A program made the position numbers and the translations under genes. The notes under the pieces were generated by a model that was not told where the DNA came from, did not search any database, and saw only the letters and a list, made by a program, of their open reading frames with translations. DNA of 64,000 bases, from positions 1-64,000 of the forward strand of contig WARS01003150.1 in NCBI GenBank assembly GCA_008933995.1. The letters are read 5' to 3'. Each line of letters begins with the position of its first letter. The first letter of the stretch is position 1. Origin of the DNA: Datnioides undecimradiatus (lineage: Eukaryota; Chordata; Actinopteri; Lobotiformes; Datnioididae). This document shows, one piece after another, positions 37,786-48,187 of the stretch.

Positions 37786-37810
37786 TAATAATAATAATAA
37801 TAATAATAAT
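37786..37810. repeat. (TAA)8 trinucleotide repeat
   Basis: Eight uninterrupted TAA units plus one base. Confidence 0.93.
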
Positions 37811-38079
37811 CATGTGAGCCGCATGCTTCAAAATGAAATGTAAAATAAAGTCTTAACTGTGCGGGTAAGTGCTGGCTGTAAATAGACGCATGCCCCAGAA
37901 TGACTTTCAAACATAGTTTTGCGTGATGCCATTACACGCATCCTGATGCTCCACCTAACGGGGCAGATATTTGGTCAGAACAGCTGCAGACAAAAGCCTT
38001 TGTTACCTCAACAATGCGCTTATGTAAGGTATTGTGCAGGCCCGGGAGCCTCTGCGGGCCGGAGCTGTCCAGAGTTCTG

Positions 38080-38080
<1 letters not shown>

Positions 38081-38132
<52 letters not shown>
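38081..38132. repeat. (AC)26 microsatellite
   Basis: Twenty-six uninterrupted AC units. A second short AC run follows after a CGGACG interruption (to about 38148). Confidence 0.96.
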
Positions 38133-38135
<3 letters not shown>

Positions 38136-38479
38136 CGCACACACACACTCAGCACACTGGAGCTGTCCGCTGTTCTGAAACTTCAGCACAGCAAAAACAC
38201 CGTCAGTTCGAGTGCGTGTCACCGCTGCGTGTTCCATCAGTCACTTTCTATCTTCTACACAATCTTCAGACGTATGTCCCACCCGGGCCTCCGTGCCCCG
38301 CTGTGGGCCTCTCAGCTCACATCCGCAGCTGACCTGTGTCCCCGACTTTCCACATGGTCCCCTCTGCTGGACCAGGGCCCGGGAGGTTTTTCATATTTTC
38401 TCTCTTTTGTTTATTCGACTGTCGACGCTGTTGTTGTGTGAATCCTCTCTCTCCCCCTCTCTCTCTCCGCGCGCACCCA

Positions 38480-38790
38480 CAGTCTGAAATCATACTGATG
38501 CGGCATGCACGGCCGGTGATTGATTTCAGCTCCAATGCATAACAATGGGATTGCACAAAAAGAGCCTGCTGCAAAGAGATAAGAATTTAATAGAATTTCT
38601 GAATGCTGAAGGTTGGGCTTTTTGAATATTCCCTGCGTACGCGGCGTGGAGACAGCAGATAAAGGATGGCATTTGTGGGGACTATTCTCAAATGGCTTGT
38701 AATGAATGGTTGTCATTTCCACTAATGGTTTCAAAACAGCAAAGCAAAACCACGGTGTGAGCAACATTTGGGAGTGACTCCAAGTTGCAC
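38480..38790. promoter_or_regulatory. Candidate neural enhancer block
   Basis: A roughly 300-bp low-repeat block with clustered developmental motifs. On the minus strand CATTGTTATGCAT (38535-38547) matches the SOX-POU composite arrangement over its first 12 positions. TTGATTTCAG and several TAAT/AATG cores surround it. The block sits about 1.2 kb upstream of the second CpG-rich region. Enhancer activity is inference; conservation across fish would be the test. Confidence 0.35.
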
Positions 38791-39691
38791 TGTTTAAGGG
38801 GCTAGCTGTTTGTTGTTTGGAGCCGCGCTGACAGTTGGCGTTGTTCTCTCAATGAGCCTAAAGAGCTATCAACAAATCTGGGAGAGCGGACGGTGATCAC
38901 TCTGCTTAAAACTCCCGGAGGCGTCAAAACAAAAACGCGACCCGATATTCGGTTTTCTCTAAACAATTTCCCTGCAGTGTTATTATTTCTCGGTGATAAT
39001 TCAGATTGATATCGCACTTCCATCCCCTCACCTCCCCTGAGCATAAATAATTTTGCCTCTCTGCCTATATGTCGTTAAACCCCCTTTTTCCATACGGACG
39101 AATTATCAGATGCTGTCAGTGCACCGCGCATATACTAACTCTGCATACAACTACTACATCAATTCCCAGTCCTGGAAGGGAAAAATGTCCTCTGAATGAA
39201 TTATTGGACGGTACCACTTCCCAGGATGTGTGGGGGGATGAAGGATTACAGTAGCTATAACCTCCGTAATGCATTTGCGCAACGTGAAGAACTTGTCGGC
39301 GAGCGAAATGTATAAAACATGAGCTCATTGTGGTGTGTAATGTTGTGTTAGCCGCGTCCCGTGGAGCTCAGAGGCGCACAGAGGCGTCCACGCGGACTGT
39401 GTACAGAGCGTTTATGATGTTGAAAGAACTTATTTTCATATTTGGAGGGGGGAAAAATGGTGCGCACTGTGCGCAGGAGCTCCGAGATGTGGTTTGAAGT
39501 TGTCAGTTTTATTGGTTCCGATGATGCATGTGTTTGAGGGAGAGAGTGAGAGGGAGAGAGGGAGGCTGAAAGTCAAAGAGAGAGGGAGTGTGTGCGCGTA
39601 CATATGCCCATTGAGTTAGTGTGTAGTAAGGGGGGACCTCAAGCCCTGCCCATCTGATGCTGGAGGTTTTACTACAGCTTCCGTGATGTCA

Positions 39692-39766
39692 TGGCAAAGG
39701 GCGGAGGGAGGAGATGGGGGGTGTGGAGAGGGGATGGAGGGGGGTACAATGGCTCATGAGGGAAAG
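39692..39766 (+). other. myt1: Candidate first leader exon (untranslated)
   Basis: A GGA-rich segment ends at ATGAGGGAAAG|GTAAGTCAAT, a perfect consensus donor with the intron GT at 39767. The 5' limit is unknown; the coordinate given simply starts after the CRE-like site. The ATGs it contains (for example at 39753 and 39758, GCTCATGAGG) would be upstream ATGs if transcribed. It is supported only by the donor and its promoter-like setting. Confidence 0.3.
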
Positions 39767-39997
39767 GTAAGTCAATATTACGTTTTTTCTCGCTGACAAA
39801 GGCAAATGAAGCCATGTTTTTGCTTACAAACAAGTAACATCTTAACGCCCCGATCCGGAGCCGTGCGCCGGTGCGCTGTGGAGCAGAGGCCGCCCGGGAG
39901 AACCTTCGCCCGCTCTTATTATTGATCACATCTGGACGTTTGTGACGGGATAGATGATCGTTTTTTAAACCTTTACTCGGGATATCTTTTTTTGTAG

Positions 39998-40081
39998 CAA
40001 ACTACTTGACAGCGACCTGCAACTCTCGCAACACAGCAAGGACACGGCGGCGAACCCCGACGGAAACATTGTTGGATCCAG
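39998..40081 (+). other. myt1: Candidate leader exon, 84 nt (untranslated)
   Basis: A pyrimidine-rich acceptor (ATATCTTTTTTTGTAG, ending at 39997) and a CAG|GTAACG donor (GT at 40082-40083) bracket 84 nt with no ATG, as expected of a 5' untranslated exon. The upstream intron would be 231 bp. It could instead be part of a longer first exon. Assignment to myt1 rests on strand and position only. Confidence 0.4.
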
Positions 40082-40381
40082 GTAACGGGAATTGAACGGT
40101 GTTTATGTTTTGATGCATGCAGATTTACACTTAAAGCTCAAACTCCGAATCCGATCCTTTTGCTTTTTTGCGTAACTTTGATATTTCCCCGCATCGCCGT
40201 GCCAGGCGATCTCTCAGCATCCCCGGCTGCGTGGTTTTGTGGCGATTAGTGTTGTTTTGCACATTTTCATATTTTACGCTTCCTCCGGTATGATTGTGAA
40301 ACTTATCCACAGCTGCGATCTCGCGACAGTTTGACCCGATTTTATTCCCTTAAAAGTACACGCGCGTTTGATCCGTCTATT

Positions 40382-43300
40382 TCTATTTCCAGTGGTGAAA
40401 GGAGTGCAACAGAACCAGAAGTGATGCTGTTGTTCCTCGCGTGTGTTGTTCATATTTACACCGGCGGCTCATAATAAGTGGGAATAAACCAACTATGGCG
40501 CTTTCTCAGAACCTCGGTGATGCGTGTTTACCCACTTCTCTGTTGGAGATAGTTCATCAGTGCGCGAGGTGGGGAGAAACGCACTCGGGCTAAAAATGGA
40601 CTACATGATGTTCCTCTGAACGCTCCGCGAGCGAACTGAGTCATACCTGGAGTGTATTCCCCACTCCGTCCTCTAGTTTCACCTTCTATATCTCCAGGAA
40701 TAAATGAGCCCCCTGTACTGTGGCCGTCACGCCGCTGACTACAGGCTGCCACCCCGCCGCCGCACATCGCAGCGGCCGTCTCTCTGCTTCTGGCTTGTTA
40801 CAGTAAAGTGTGACATGTATCTGGAGTTCGGCACCAAATTGTGTTATTGCGATGCTACAGTGGGCGTTGAGCAAGACTCCAGTGTGTGTGTGTGTGTGTG
40901 TGTGTGAAAGAGTGTTTGTGAGTGTGTGAGTGTGTGTGTGTGTGTGTGGACGGACAGATGGATGGATGGATGGGAGGATGGAGTGTGTGTGTGTTTGAGG
41001 GAGGGAGGGAGGGGTTGGCCATTTGATCCTCTGCAGCAAAAAACAGAGATGCTCTCTTCAAATGTCAGCCGCCTTTAGTGGTGCGCAGATGAAAAAGTCC
41101 TCAGAAGCGCGCTGGAAATAAACAGCGGGCGTCGGGGAGGCAGGCTCGGCCCGCGCGTTTCACCGGATTTTCAAGTGCTCATCTTGTCGGATTCACCCCG
41201 AGACTGTGCCGCGGTGCAGATTGTGAGCCTGTGCGTTGTGTTTTTCTTTGCTACCCCCCACCCCCCTTCCTCCCTCCCTCCCTCCTCCTCCTCCTCCTCC
41301 TCCCCTTTCTTGCTTTGCTTAGATGGCCACGTAATGTGCTGTGTGTGCGCCTCACGGTCTGTCAAAGCACCTGCGTCCTAAGATGGAGGAAAGAGATGAG
41401 GGATGATGATACACAGAGTGTTATGTCACCCCGCTCTTTAAGTTGCTCTCCATCCCCCCGCCGTTACGCCACCGCTCGGTGCCCGCTCTGTTGACAAACT
41501 TCAGCGGTTAGTTTAGATTTTAGGCAGCGTTTCATGGCTGGGAGCAGGCAGGAGGTGAAGGTAAAACCACCCCAACTGACTTTATTTCCCCGTGTCCCAC
41601 CTCCCTTCAGAAACACTCTCATATAATGCAACTTTGGCTTTTCAGGGGAAAAAGTCTCTTAATTGTCAGATAAAGGTCTTTCCTGCAGTGACATCTGGCT
41701 TTTTGTTAAGGTTTGAATATGTGACGATGCTGTGCTGCATCGTGTTAGCCCCAGAGCACCGTTGTGTTTGGGTTTAAGGCTATTTACGTAATGAAGTCCA
41801 TGAAAATTCACAGAGCCTTCACCCACCCAGAGCCTATTGTTGGGCTGGGTGTGGAGTGAATGCTGAAGCTGAAGATTTAATGCATCCAAGGCAGAAATGA
41901 TAAAACACCTATTGTTTTTCTTCTGTTTACTTTTCCTGTGAAATGTAGCCTAGTTTCAGGGGATTACAGAATTAGGTTAGTGGTGCCTTATGCTGTCAGC
42001 GGAGGCTATAACAGCAGAGTATGGAGCTGCATGAAGCGCAGGCCCGCCTCTGGTTTTTTGTTTGTTTAGTTACTGCGATAGAAGGAAACCTCTCTGTTAT
42101 GAAGGTTTGGATGTGGCCCAGTGAGGACAGCAGGTGCGGAGGAGGGAGCGCAATAAACACGTTGGAGGAGCAGCTGGGGCTAAATTGCACCCTCGTCATT
42201 CAAAGCCTATCAGAAATCTAAGCAATACAAGCAAAGGTCAGGGTCGGCCAGGCTTTCAGTGGAGGGGAGGCTTTTAAAATGAAAGCCTGGAAATAATGAA
42301 TTTTATGCCCTGCGCTTAAAAAGGGAAATAAATAAATAATAATAAAAAAAGAAATTAATTAAAAAGTAAGGGCAAATATGCATAAATTCACAGAGGGGCA
42401 GAGGGAAAAATCCACGACATGTGCAGGACTGTGGAAACACATAAGTCCTTCGATTAGCGGTTCATGTTTTCGAGCAACCGTGACAACGTTCGTTGTTCTC
42501 CAGATGCTGAGGTCAAGGAATTTGGCCCTCAGGGAGCTCCTCCAAAAGCCGGTTACCATGGCGCCCTCTCCTCCACACCCCCGCCCGTAAACTCCCATCT
42601 CATAGCCGATAAGACCACATAACCAGCTCACAGACACTCCGTCTTGTTTCTGACAAAGGCCCGGCCTTTTGTAGCTCACCGTGCAGTGTTTTATTTGACC
42701 TTCAGGCCGGGACAAGGAAACTCCGATCGGGGTCTCGACAGCTTATCTAAACGGTATTTTTCTGCTTATCCATACATCATAAATCCAATTCTCACATCTG
42801 CCAGATAATCTGGTTTACTCCAATTTGTTTTATGCCTGCGTGCTGTGACACAAAGAAGCCAGTGAGAAGTACGAGACCGCCCCGCTCCGCAACTTTTGAT
42901 TTCTCTGTCTCTCCTGCCCGGCTCACTCTAATCACACTAAGTTGTCTCTAAATCCTGCTTAACAGGGCCAGGGGTGTACAGCTGGCCCCGGCCCTGTATG
43001 TACACTAATACTGTTACAGACAGTTCACCCTGGTATTTAATCTAACTATGGATTTAGGCCTCTTTGCTCCATTGTCCCAGTACAGTAGGCCGCCTGCCTA
43101 TAACGGTATTATTCAAGCCTAAACTTTGTTTCCTGGTAAAAGTGATTTCTTGTATCAGTTTATAAACCAAATATGTTGATTTTTTTCTCTTTTTTTGGTA
43201 AAAAACAGGAAAGATTTTGTAAACTTTGCCCCTCAGAAAAGCAGACTTGGATAAAATCACCGACTCCTGGCAGGAAAATACCATTTTTTTTCCCCTAAAT

Positions 43301-45674
43301 CCATTCATTTTGTATTCATCCTTCTCCCCCTGGCACCCCCCCTCGCTTCTGATTAACCAAACCTCCCCGGTGAATGGCTAATTGTCTCGTACTCCTCCAA
43401 TTTTCACTGCAAAATAACGAGCTGCGAGTCTTTTAGGTGGGAACGAGCAGCGTCTGATCAAAGAATAAGAGGGTTCCGTATCCTGAGCAGACAAGGCTCA
43501 AATTAGCTTTATGTTTTTCTCATCTGCTGAAAGATCCAGATGTTAAAACTCTGCTACAGAGAGGCTTAGCAGAGGATGGTATGGAGAGGTCAGCTCAGCC
43601 GCCCTCCCTGTGATTAATTGCCTGATTTGATAAACCTGAGCGATCGGATAGCTCACGCAGGTCGCGAAGATGGATTTTGTCTGTGTGAGGCAGGAACAGT
43701 GGCTCAGGACTGAACAAAGTGAGCAGGGACGCTGACACATGGCCCGGGGCGACGTGTCCTAATAGAGTGCTGTTATATATTTGGCATTTAGGAAACACTC
43801 TCAGCTCCTCGCCACCCCCCACCCCCTCCAAACCAACAATACAGGACGGATGCTCACTTCATTTCAAAGGATAAAAGAGAGGAAAGACAGAGAGAAGTGA
43901 GCGTGCGTGCTCGTGCGCAGTGAGACAGAGAGACAGAGATAGAGATGCAGAGCAACAGTATTGCTGTTGTAATCACTTTTTCATGGAGGGGGGAGCAAAA
44001 GTTGATAAACAAGCATTTTGCAGAGTGCTGGCTGAGCTTTGGCGAGGTTTGCATGTTGTGGGCAAAGTAGGGATGGGCGTGGAGTTTTGGGGGGGGGCAG
44101 GGAGTTTGATGGAGGAAGAGGGGGAAGGGGGCGGTGGAGGGTAGGGCCGGTCTGCTGAGACCCCTCGGATCACGGACATGCAGCCTTTGTCTTACTGACT
44201 GTTGCTTTTCAGATTGCACTTGGCGTGCACTTCGCCCTTGGCCTGGCAGTTCACGTCTTGGAGCCTTAGGCGCCAGAAAACAACTCTCAGTGCATCTTTG
44301 AAAGCAGCACGGGAGATGAAAAGGTAGAGATAATAGACAGGAGGAAATGAGATGGACAGACGCATCTTACTGCTGCCTTCACAAAGGCCGCAGTTTATAT
44401 TCAAGTTCAAGTGTGAAGAAACTTTACGTTTTTTGTTGCCTGTCAGGACCGGCTACGGGTGATGTAGAAAGAACTCGATGCGATCATTTTAAATTTGAGT
44501 CACGTTTAGTTTTGTCTAAATTCAACTAACTCAGATTCTTTGCCTTGAATTCACACTGTATAAGTCTTGATTTGTGAATGATTGCTCTTCCACAACATCG
44601 CCACTTCAATGTGCTGTTTTAGCCGAGTGGATTGCGAGTGTGCTGAGCCAAACCTTGGTCTGCTCGAGTGTCGTTTTCTCTGGGATGTTCTTGAGGACAG
44701 GCGGATAGGCGGCCCATACAGCAGAGGAATCACTGGAAACTCAAGGGCACTTCCTCTTTCACAATGTTCTGCTGCCTGCTGCAGAGACGCACAATCCATA
44801 TAAAGGTGAAAGCTAAAGGTTATGGATGTGTATATGCATCAAAATCAGATTTCACCGATACCAGCTCGGTGGTGCATGAAAAGAGAGAGCGGAGAGTGAG
44901 AGAGGGAGCCACATCCGCCTGGTTCGGAGTCCCGCAGCTGAAGTGTTTTAAAGCTGCACTAGTTGAAAAGTTCAGCCTTGGGCATTCACAGAAAAATACT
45001 CTGCACTCTCCCTGAACTTGAAACTGAGAGGGAAAAAACCCCAAAACACAGGACCACCTCGACTGTTAGGGGCAACTCTGCGTTTGTATTTAACACCTCC
45101 CACCGACGGCGGCGTCTCTGACGGGGGGAAGAATGGAAAAAGGGATTTGTGGTAGATTTAGTGTTTCTCCCGGCTGATCGGGAAGATGAAGTGAAGAGCT
45201 ATTACCTTGATGAAAAAAACTGGGGGGGGGGGAGAAAAAAGGAGGCTTGATTTATGTATGATTCATTATTTACTGACCATTCCTCACCGCCCCCAACACC
45301 TTCCATCCCCCTTTTCTCTATATGCTCCTATGAAAAGCGCAAATAAAATGCTGGGGTGATTGATTCTAATAGCAGACTGACAGGGACCCCAGCTGGGGCA
45401 CTTAACCATGCCTGTGTGTGTGTGTGTGTGTGTAGAGTATACAGTGCTCCTTAGTTAATAAAGGAGTGTCTGCAGCATGCTCGAGTGCCCCGACCTCAGA
45501 GTAGCCCCCCCACCCATTCCTTTATCCAAACTGCTGCCCGTCTACTCGGTGCTGATGCTGTGATTTCTCATGACAACTCCCCCGCCTTTTTCTCCATCTC
45601 CCCTTTTTTTCCTTAAAAATCCCTCCTTCCCCCTCCTCCTCCCCCTCCCTCTTGCCCGTCTCTGTTTTCCTGAG
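40382..45674. other. Noncoding stretch, probable leader intron
   Basis: No coding exon is seen. Simple repeats include TG tracts (40881-40906, 40929-40949), a CTC/CCT-rich run (about 41266-41305) and purine-rich runs (44080-44140). Low-repeat AT-rich blocks with homeodomain-type cores at about 42260-42400, 42740-43030, 43350-43540 and 43605-43660 are candidate conserved noncoding elements. A 12-bp hairpin with one bulge lies at 42962-42997 and a half-palindromic X-box GTTACCATGG at 42552-42561. Confidence 0.5.
42962..42997. repeat. GC-rich hairpin
   Basis: ACAGGGCC (42962-42969) pairs with GGCCCTGT (42990-42997). After a single bulged A, GGGG (42971-42974) pairs with CCCC (42986-42989), leaving an 11-base loop. 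That makes a 12-bp GC-rich stem. It is too short for a typical pre-microRNA; function is unknown. Confidence 0.7.
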
Positions 45675-45791
45675 TGATAGAAAATATAGGTTTAAAGGAG
45701 TGAGCTAGTGTAGACCAGCGGTGGACACGGCGAGAGGACCCCTTGGCAGCTGTCAGGCCTCCCAGGACTGCAAGGCAGTCGACCAATCATG
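45675..45791 (+). other. myt1: Candidate leader exon ending in ATG
   Basis: A long C/T tract and TCTCTGTTTTCCTGAG acceptor (AG at 45673-45674) precede 117 nt that end in ATG followed by GTGAGTAAC (GT at 45792-45793), a strong donor. The only ATG in the segment is its last three bases (45789-45791), with A at -3. In that frame a TAG stop lies upstream at 45711, so the frame cannot extend further 5'. If spliced straight to 50709, the ATG would be in frame with the main start (ATG-ATG-AGT). If spliced to 47708, it starts an 18-codon upstream ORF. This is inferred from splice signals only, with no transcript evidence. Confidence 0.45.
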
Positions 45792-47508
45792 GTGAGTAAC
45801 CAAGGCCTGCGGCCCCTCCCCCTCACTATCCCTCTTCACCACCACCCCCACCCACACCCACACCCCTTCTAACCTGATTCTGCTTCCTGGGCATTCCCCA
45901 ATCCCTAACTCAGCAGGGAAAGTAAAAAAAAAAAAAGGTGAAGAGGGAGGAGGGAGGGTGGAGAAAAGTGTGTGTGTGTGTGTGTGAGTCGGGAGGGGGG
46001 CGTTGATGGCCGCGCTGGACAGAACAACATGAATCAAACAGCACATCAAACCTCCCGCTCGGCCCTGCCCACGGTTTGCCTCAGCCCCACTCAGCTTAGT
46101 TGAGTTTAGTTAAGCTCAGCATGGCACAGCTCAGCACTTTCCCGCTGCTGAGTTCACTTCACTTCACTTCACAGGGTTTTTTGTATTGAAACACAATGAA
46201 AAAAGAAACTCAAAGGATGTCCTTGAGCTGCTCATACGTTTTTGTCCATGATATTCCTCCTTATCAGCAGAGGAGGAACATACTCTCTCTTCCAGCGCGC
46301 CCCCCCCGCCCTCTGCCGTCCTAAACCCGTCTCCCCTCTCTCTCGTACTTCAGCCTAGACTTCAGAGCAGGATTGCCTCCATTTCAAGTTTATTTCTGTT
46401 CTGAAAACATCTGCCCCCCCCCGCATCATAGCTGAGATTGTGACACTCAACAAAGAGATGGAGGGATTGAGGGGAGATTGAAAGAGAGAGGAGTAGGGGG
46501 TGGTGTGTGTATGTGTATTGTGTATGGGGAGAGGTGTTTTCCTTGAGCCCAGTAAAAGTAGTTTGCTTCCCCTGATGGCTCGGGTTCATCCGAAGAGATG
46601 ACTTTTATTGATTTGGTTTGATTTCTGCCGATGAGGGAGCCGAGGAGAGGGAGGAGCTGGTTTCACCACTCCATCATACGGAGCGGCCCCCGCCCATTCG
46701 GCTCGGCCCTGGTGATACCTGTCACACAGCCTTCCTCATGTCGTCTTCACGGTGGCGGGCTGAGATGAGCGAAACGGACTGGCTGGAGCCAGATGCGTTG
46801 CCCAGACACTGAACTCACATCAGGGTGACTCACGCTGTAAATGGCAACGCTCTGACGGTGCACATACTCACATCTGACCCATTAGGCGGTCACACATGCT
46901 CAGTCTCTTCGCATATGAAGTGAGAAACACGCTGTCTCCCTCCTCCTCCTCACTGCTCCACCCTGCCTTGCGTGAATTATTAAAGTGAAACTGTGGAAGG
47001 GCTCGCCGTGTGGTGATCCAACATGGAGGCTGCACAGCGTGGTCCGCCTGTCTCGAGAACAAGCGGCCCAGCGCCTCTAATTGGCAGCTGCTGTCCGCAG
47101 GTAATTTTTGGAGATGTCAGTCTCCATCGCCAGTTGCGAACGCTCCTCTCCGGCTCCTCTCTCCGTGTCTCCGCCCCGCCTTAACCCCCTCCTCTCCTCA
47201 TCTACTCTTGTAAACCTGAAAATGAATAAAAGAGTCATTTATGTGCACCGGGGGATGGAGGGTGACCTTCTCTCTGAAGTCATTGCCCCCAGCCAGCCAT
47301 TTACATAGAGCTGTCAGAATGCAGAGCACAGCCGGGGCCCTCCTGCACCAACCACTGCACACAAAGAAGGACATAATTGATAATGTACAGCGCAGCCTGT
47401 AGGGATGAGCGGCGTCTTCCTCCTCCTCTTCCTCCTCCTCCTTCTTTTTCTTCTTCCTCTGCTGCTGCTCCACACCACATTTCACACTAGTTAAACCCCA
47501 AGACGCGT

Positions 47509-47550
<42 letters not shown>

Positions 47551-47605
47551 ACACACACATAGTGTATGCACATGCTGCTGTGCGCACATTACGATTCTTG
47601 CATTG

Positions 47606-47654
<49 letters not shown>

Positions 47655-47707
47655 TATCGCCTCCTTCTCTCTCTGCTTTTCTCTCCAACCCTTTCTCTGT
47701 TCTGCAG
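45792..47707. other. Probable leader intron
   Basis: The stretch begins with GTGAGT and ends with a long pyrimidine tract and CTGCAG. It contains an A run (45909-45920), a short TG tract (about 45968-45986), four tandem CACTT(C) units (about 46153-46172), a CTC/CTT-rich run (47419-47462) and two CA arrays (47510-47559 and 47607-47650). I see no coding exon. Confidence 0.45.
47510..47650. repeat. Paired (CA)n microsatellites
   Basis: Two CA arrays, 47510-47559 (one interruption) and 47607-47650, are separated by 47 bp. They end about 60 bp before the candidate exon at 47708, so length variation could affect that exon's acceptor region. CA repeats near splice sites can bind hnRNP L; relevance here is conjecture. 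Confidence 0.92.
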
Positions 47708-47775
47708 AAGACATTGCTGGTACTGTGTAGGCCACTACATCCACACGTTCAAGGAGTCTAATTAAAGACAACAAG
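47708..47775 (+). other. myt1: Candidate 68-nt leader exon (cassette?)
   Basis: The acceptor is strong: a C/T-rich run of about 40 bases ends in TTCTGCAG (AG at 47706-47707). The donor AAG|GTAAAG (GT at 47776-47777) is good. The 68 nt contain no ATG. Joined after the ATG at 45789-45791 it gives an 18-codon frame starting Met-Lys-Thr-Leu-Leu and ending at TAA, with 14 nt left before the exon end. Joined to 50709 it gives the main start the context ACAACAAG|ATGA, with A at -3. Because 68 is not a multiple of three, inclusion or skipping changes what the upstream ATG reads. Inferred from signals only. Confidence 0.5.
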
Positions 47776-48155
47776 GTAAAGGACAAGTTCTGGTGCCACA
47801 TTTTAAAGGGCCCTTTGAAAGAGATTATGAAAATCAGGTGAATGCCTGCCTGGCTGCATCTGGATTCACTCACTGTGACTTTGTGTTCATACAAATTTAA
47901 TGAGCTGGAATTGAGAAAAGGACAGGAAAAAAGAGGAGAACTCAGATGTGCTTACCTATTTAAATGTGCGTAACTATGGTTACGCAAACATGAAAGCAAT
48001 ATGGTCCCTTTTCAGTCCAGGTTTTGATTCATCCGATGACTGTCAATGTAAGGAGGAGGCAAAGGAAGGAGGGGGGATGAAAAAGTACAGGAGTAACAGA
48101 ATAGCATGTAATCTTTTCATGAAGGAGGAAACTGTGCTTTCACTCACTCACTCCT

Positions 48156-48187
<32 letters not shown>

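Larger units (their letters stand above)
37011..39639. other. Noncoding stretch between the two CpG-rich blocks
   Basis: It holds TTTAGTT-rich AT DNA (37320-37760), an (AAT)n tract (37786-37810), a long AC array (38081-38132) and a candidate enhancer at about 38480-38790. No coding exon is visible. Confidence 0.55.
39640..40380 (+). promoter_or_regulatory. CpG-rich candidate promoter B of myt1
   Basis: A CpG-enriched block (for example GCGCCGGTGCGC at about 39867 and CCGCCCGGGAG at about 39891). A CRE-like TGATGTCA is at 39684-39691 and a GC-type element GGGCGG at about 39699. It is followed by two excellent splice donors (AAG|GTAAGT after 39766 and CAG|GTAACG after 40081). It is the nearest promoter-like region upstream of the coding exons on the same strand and lies about 10.6 kb before the start codon. 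Promoter assignment to myt1 is inference. Confidence 0.45.
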
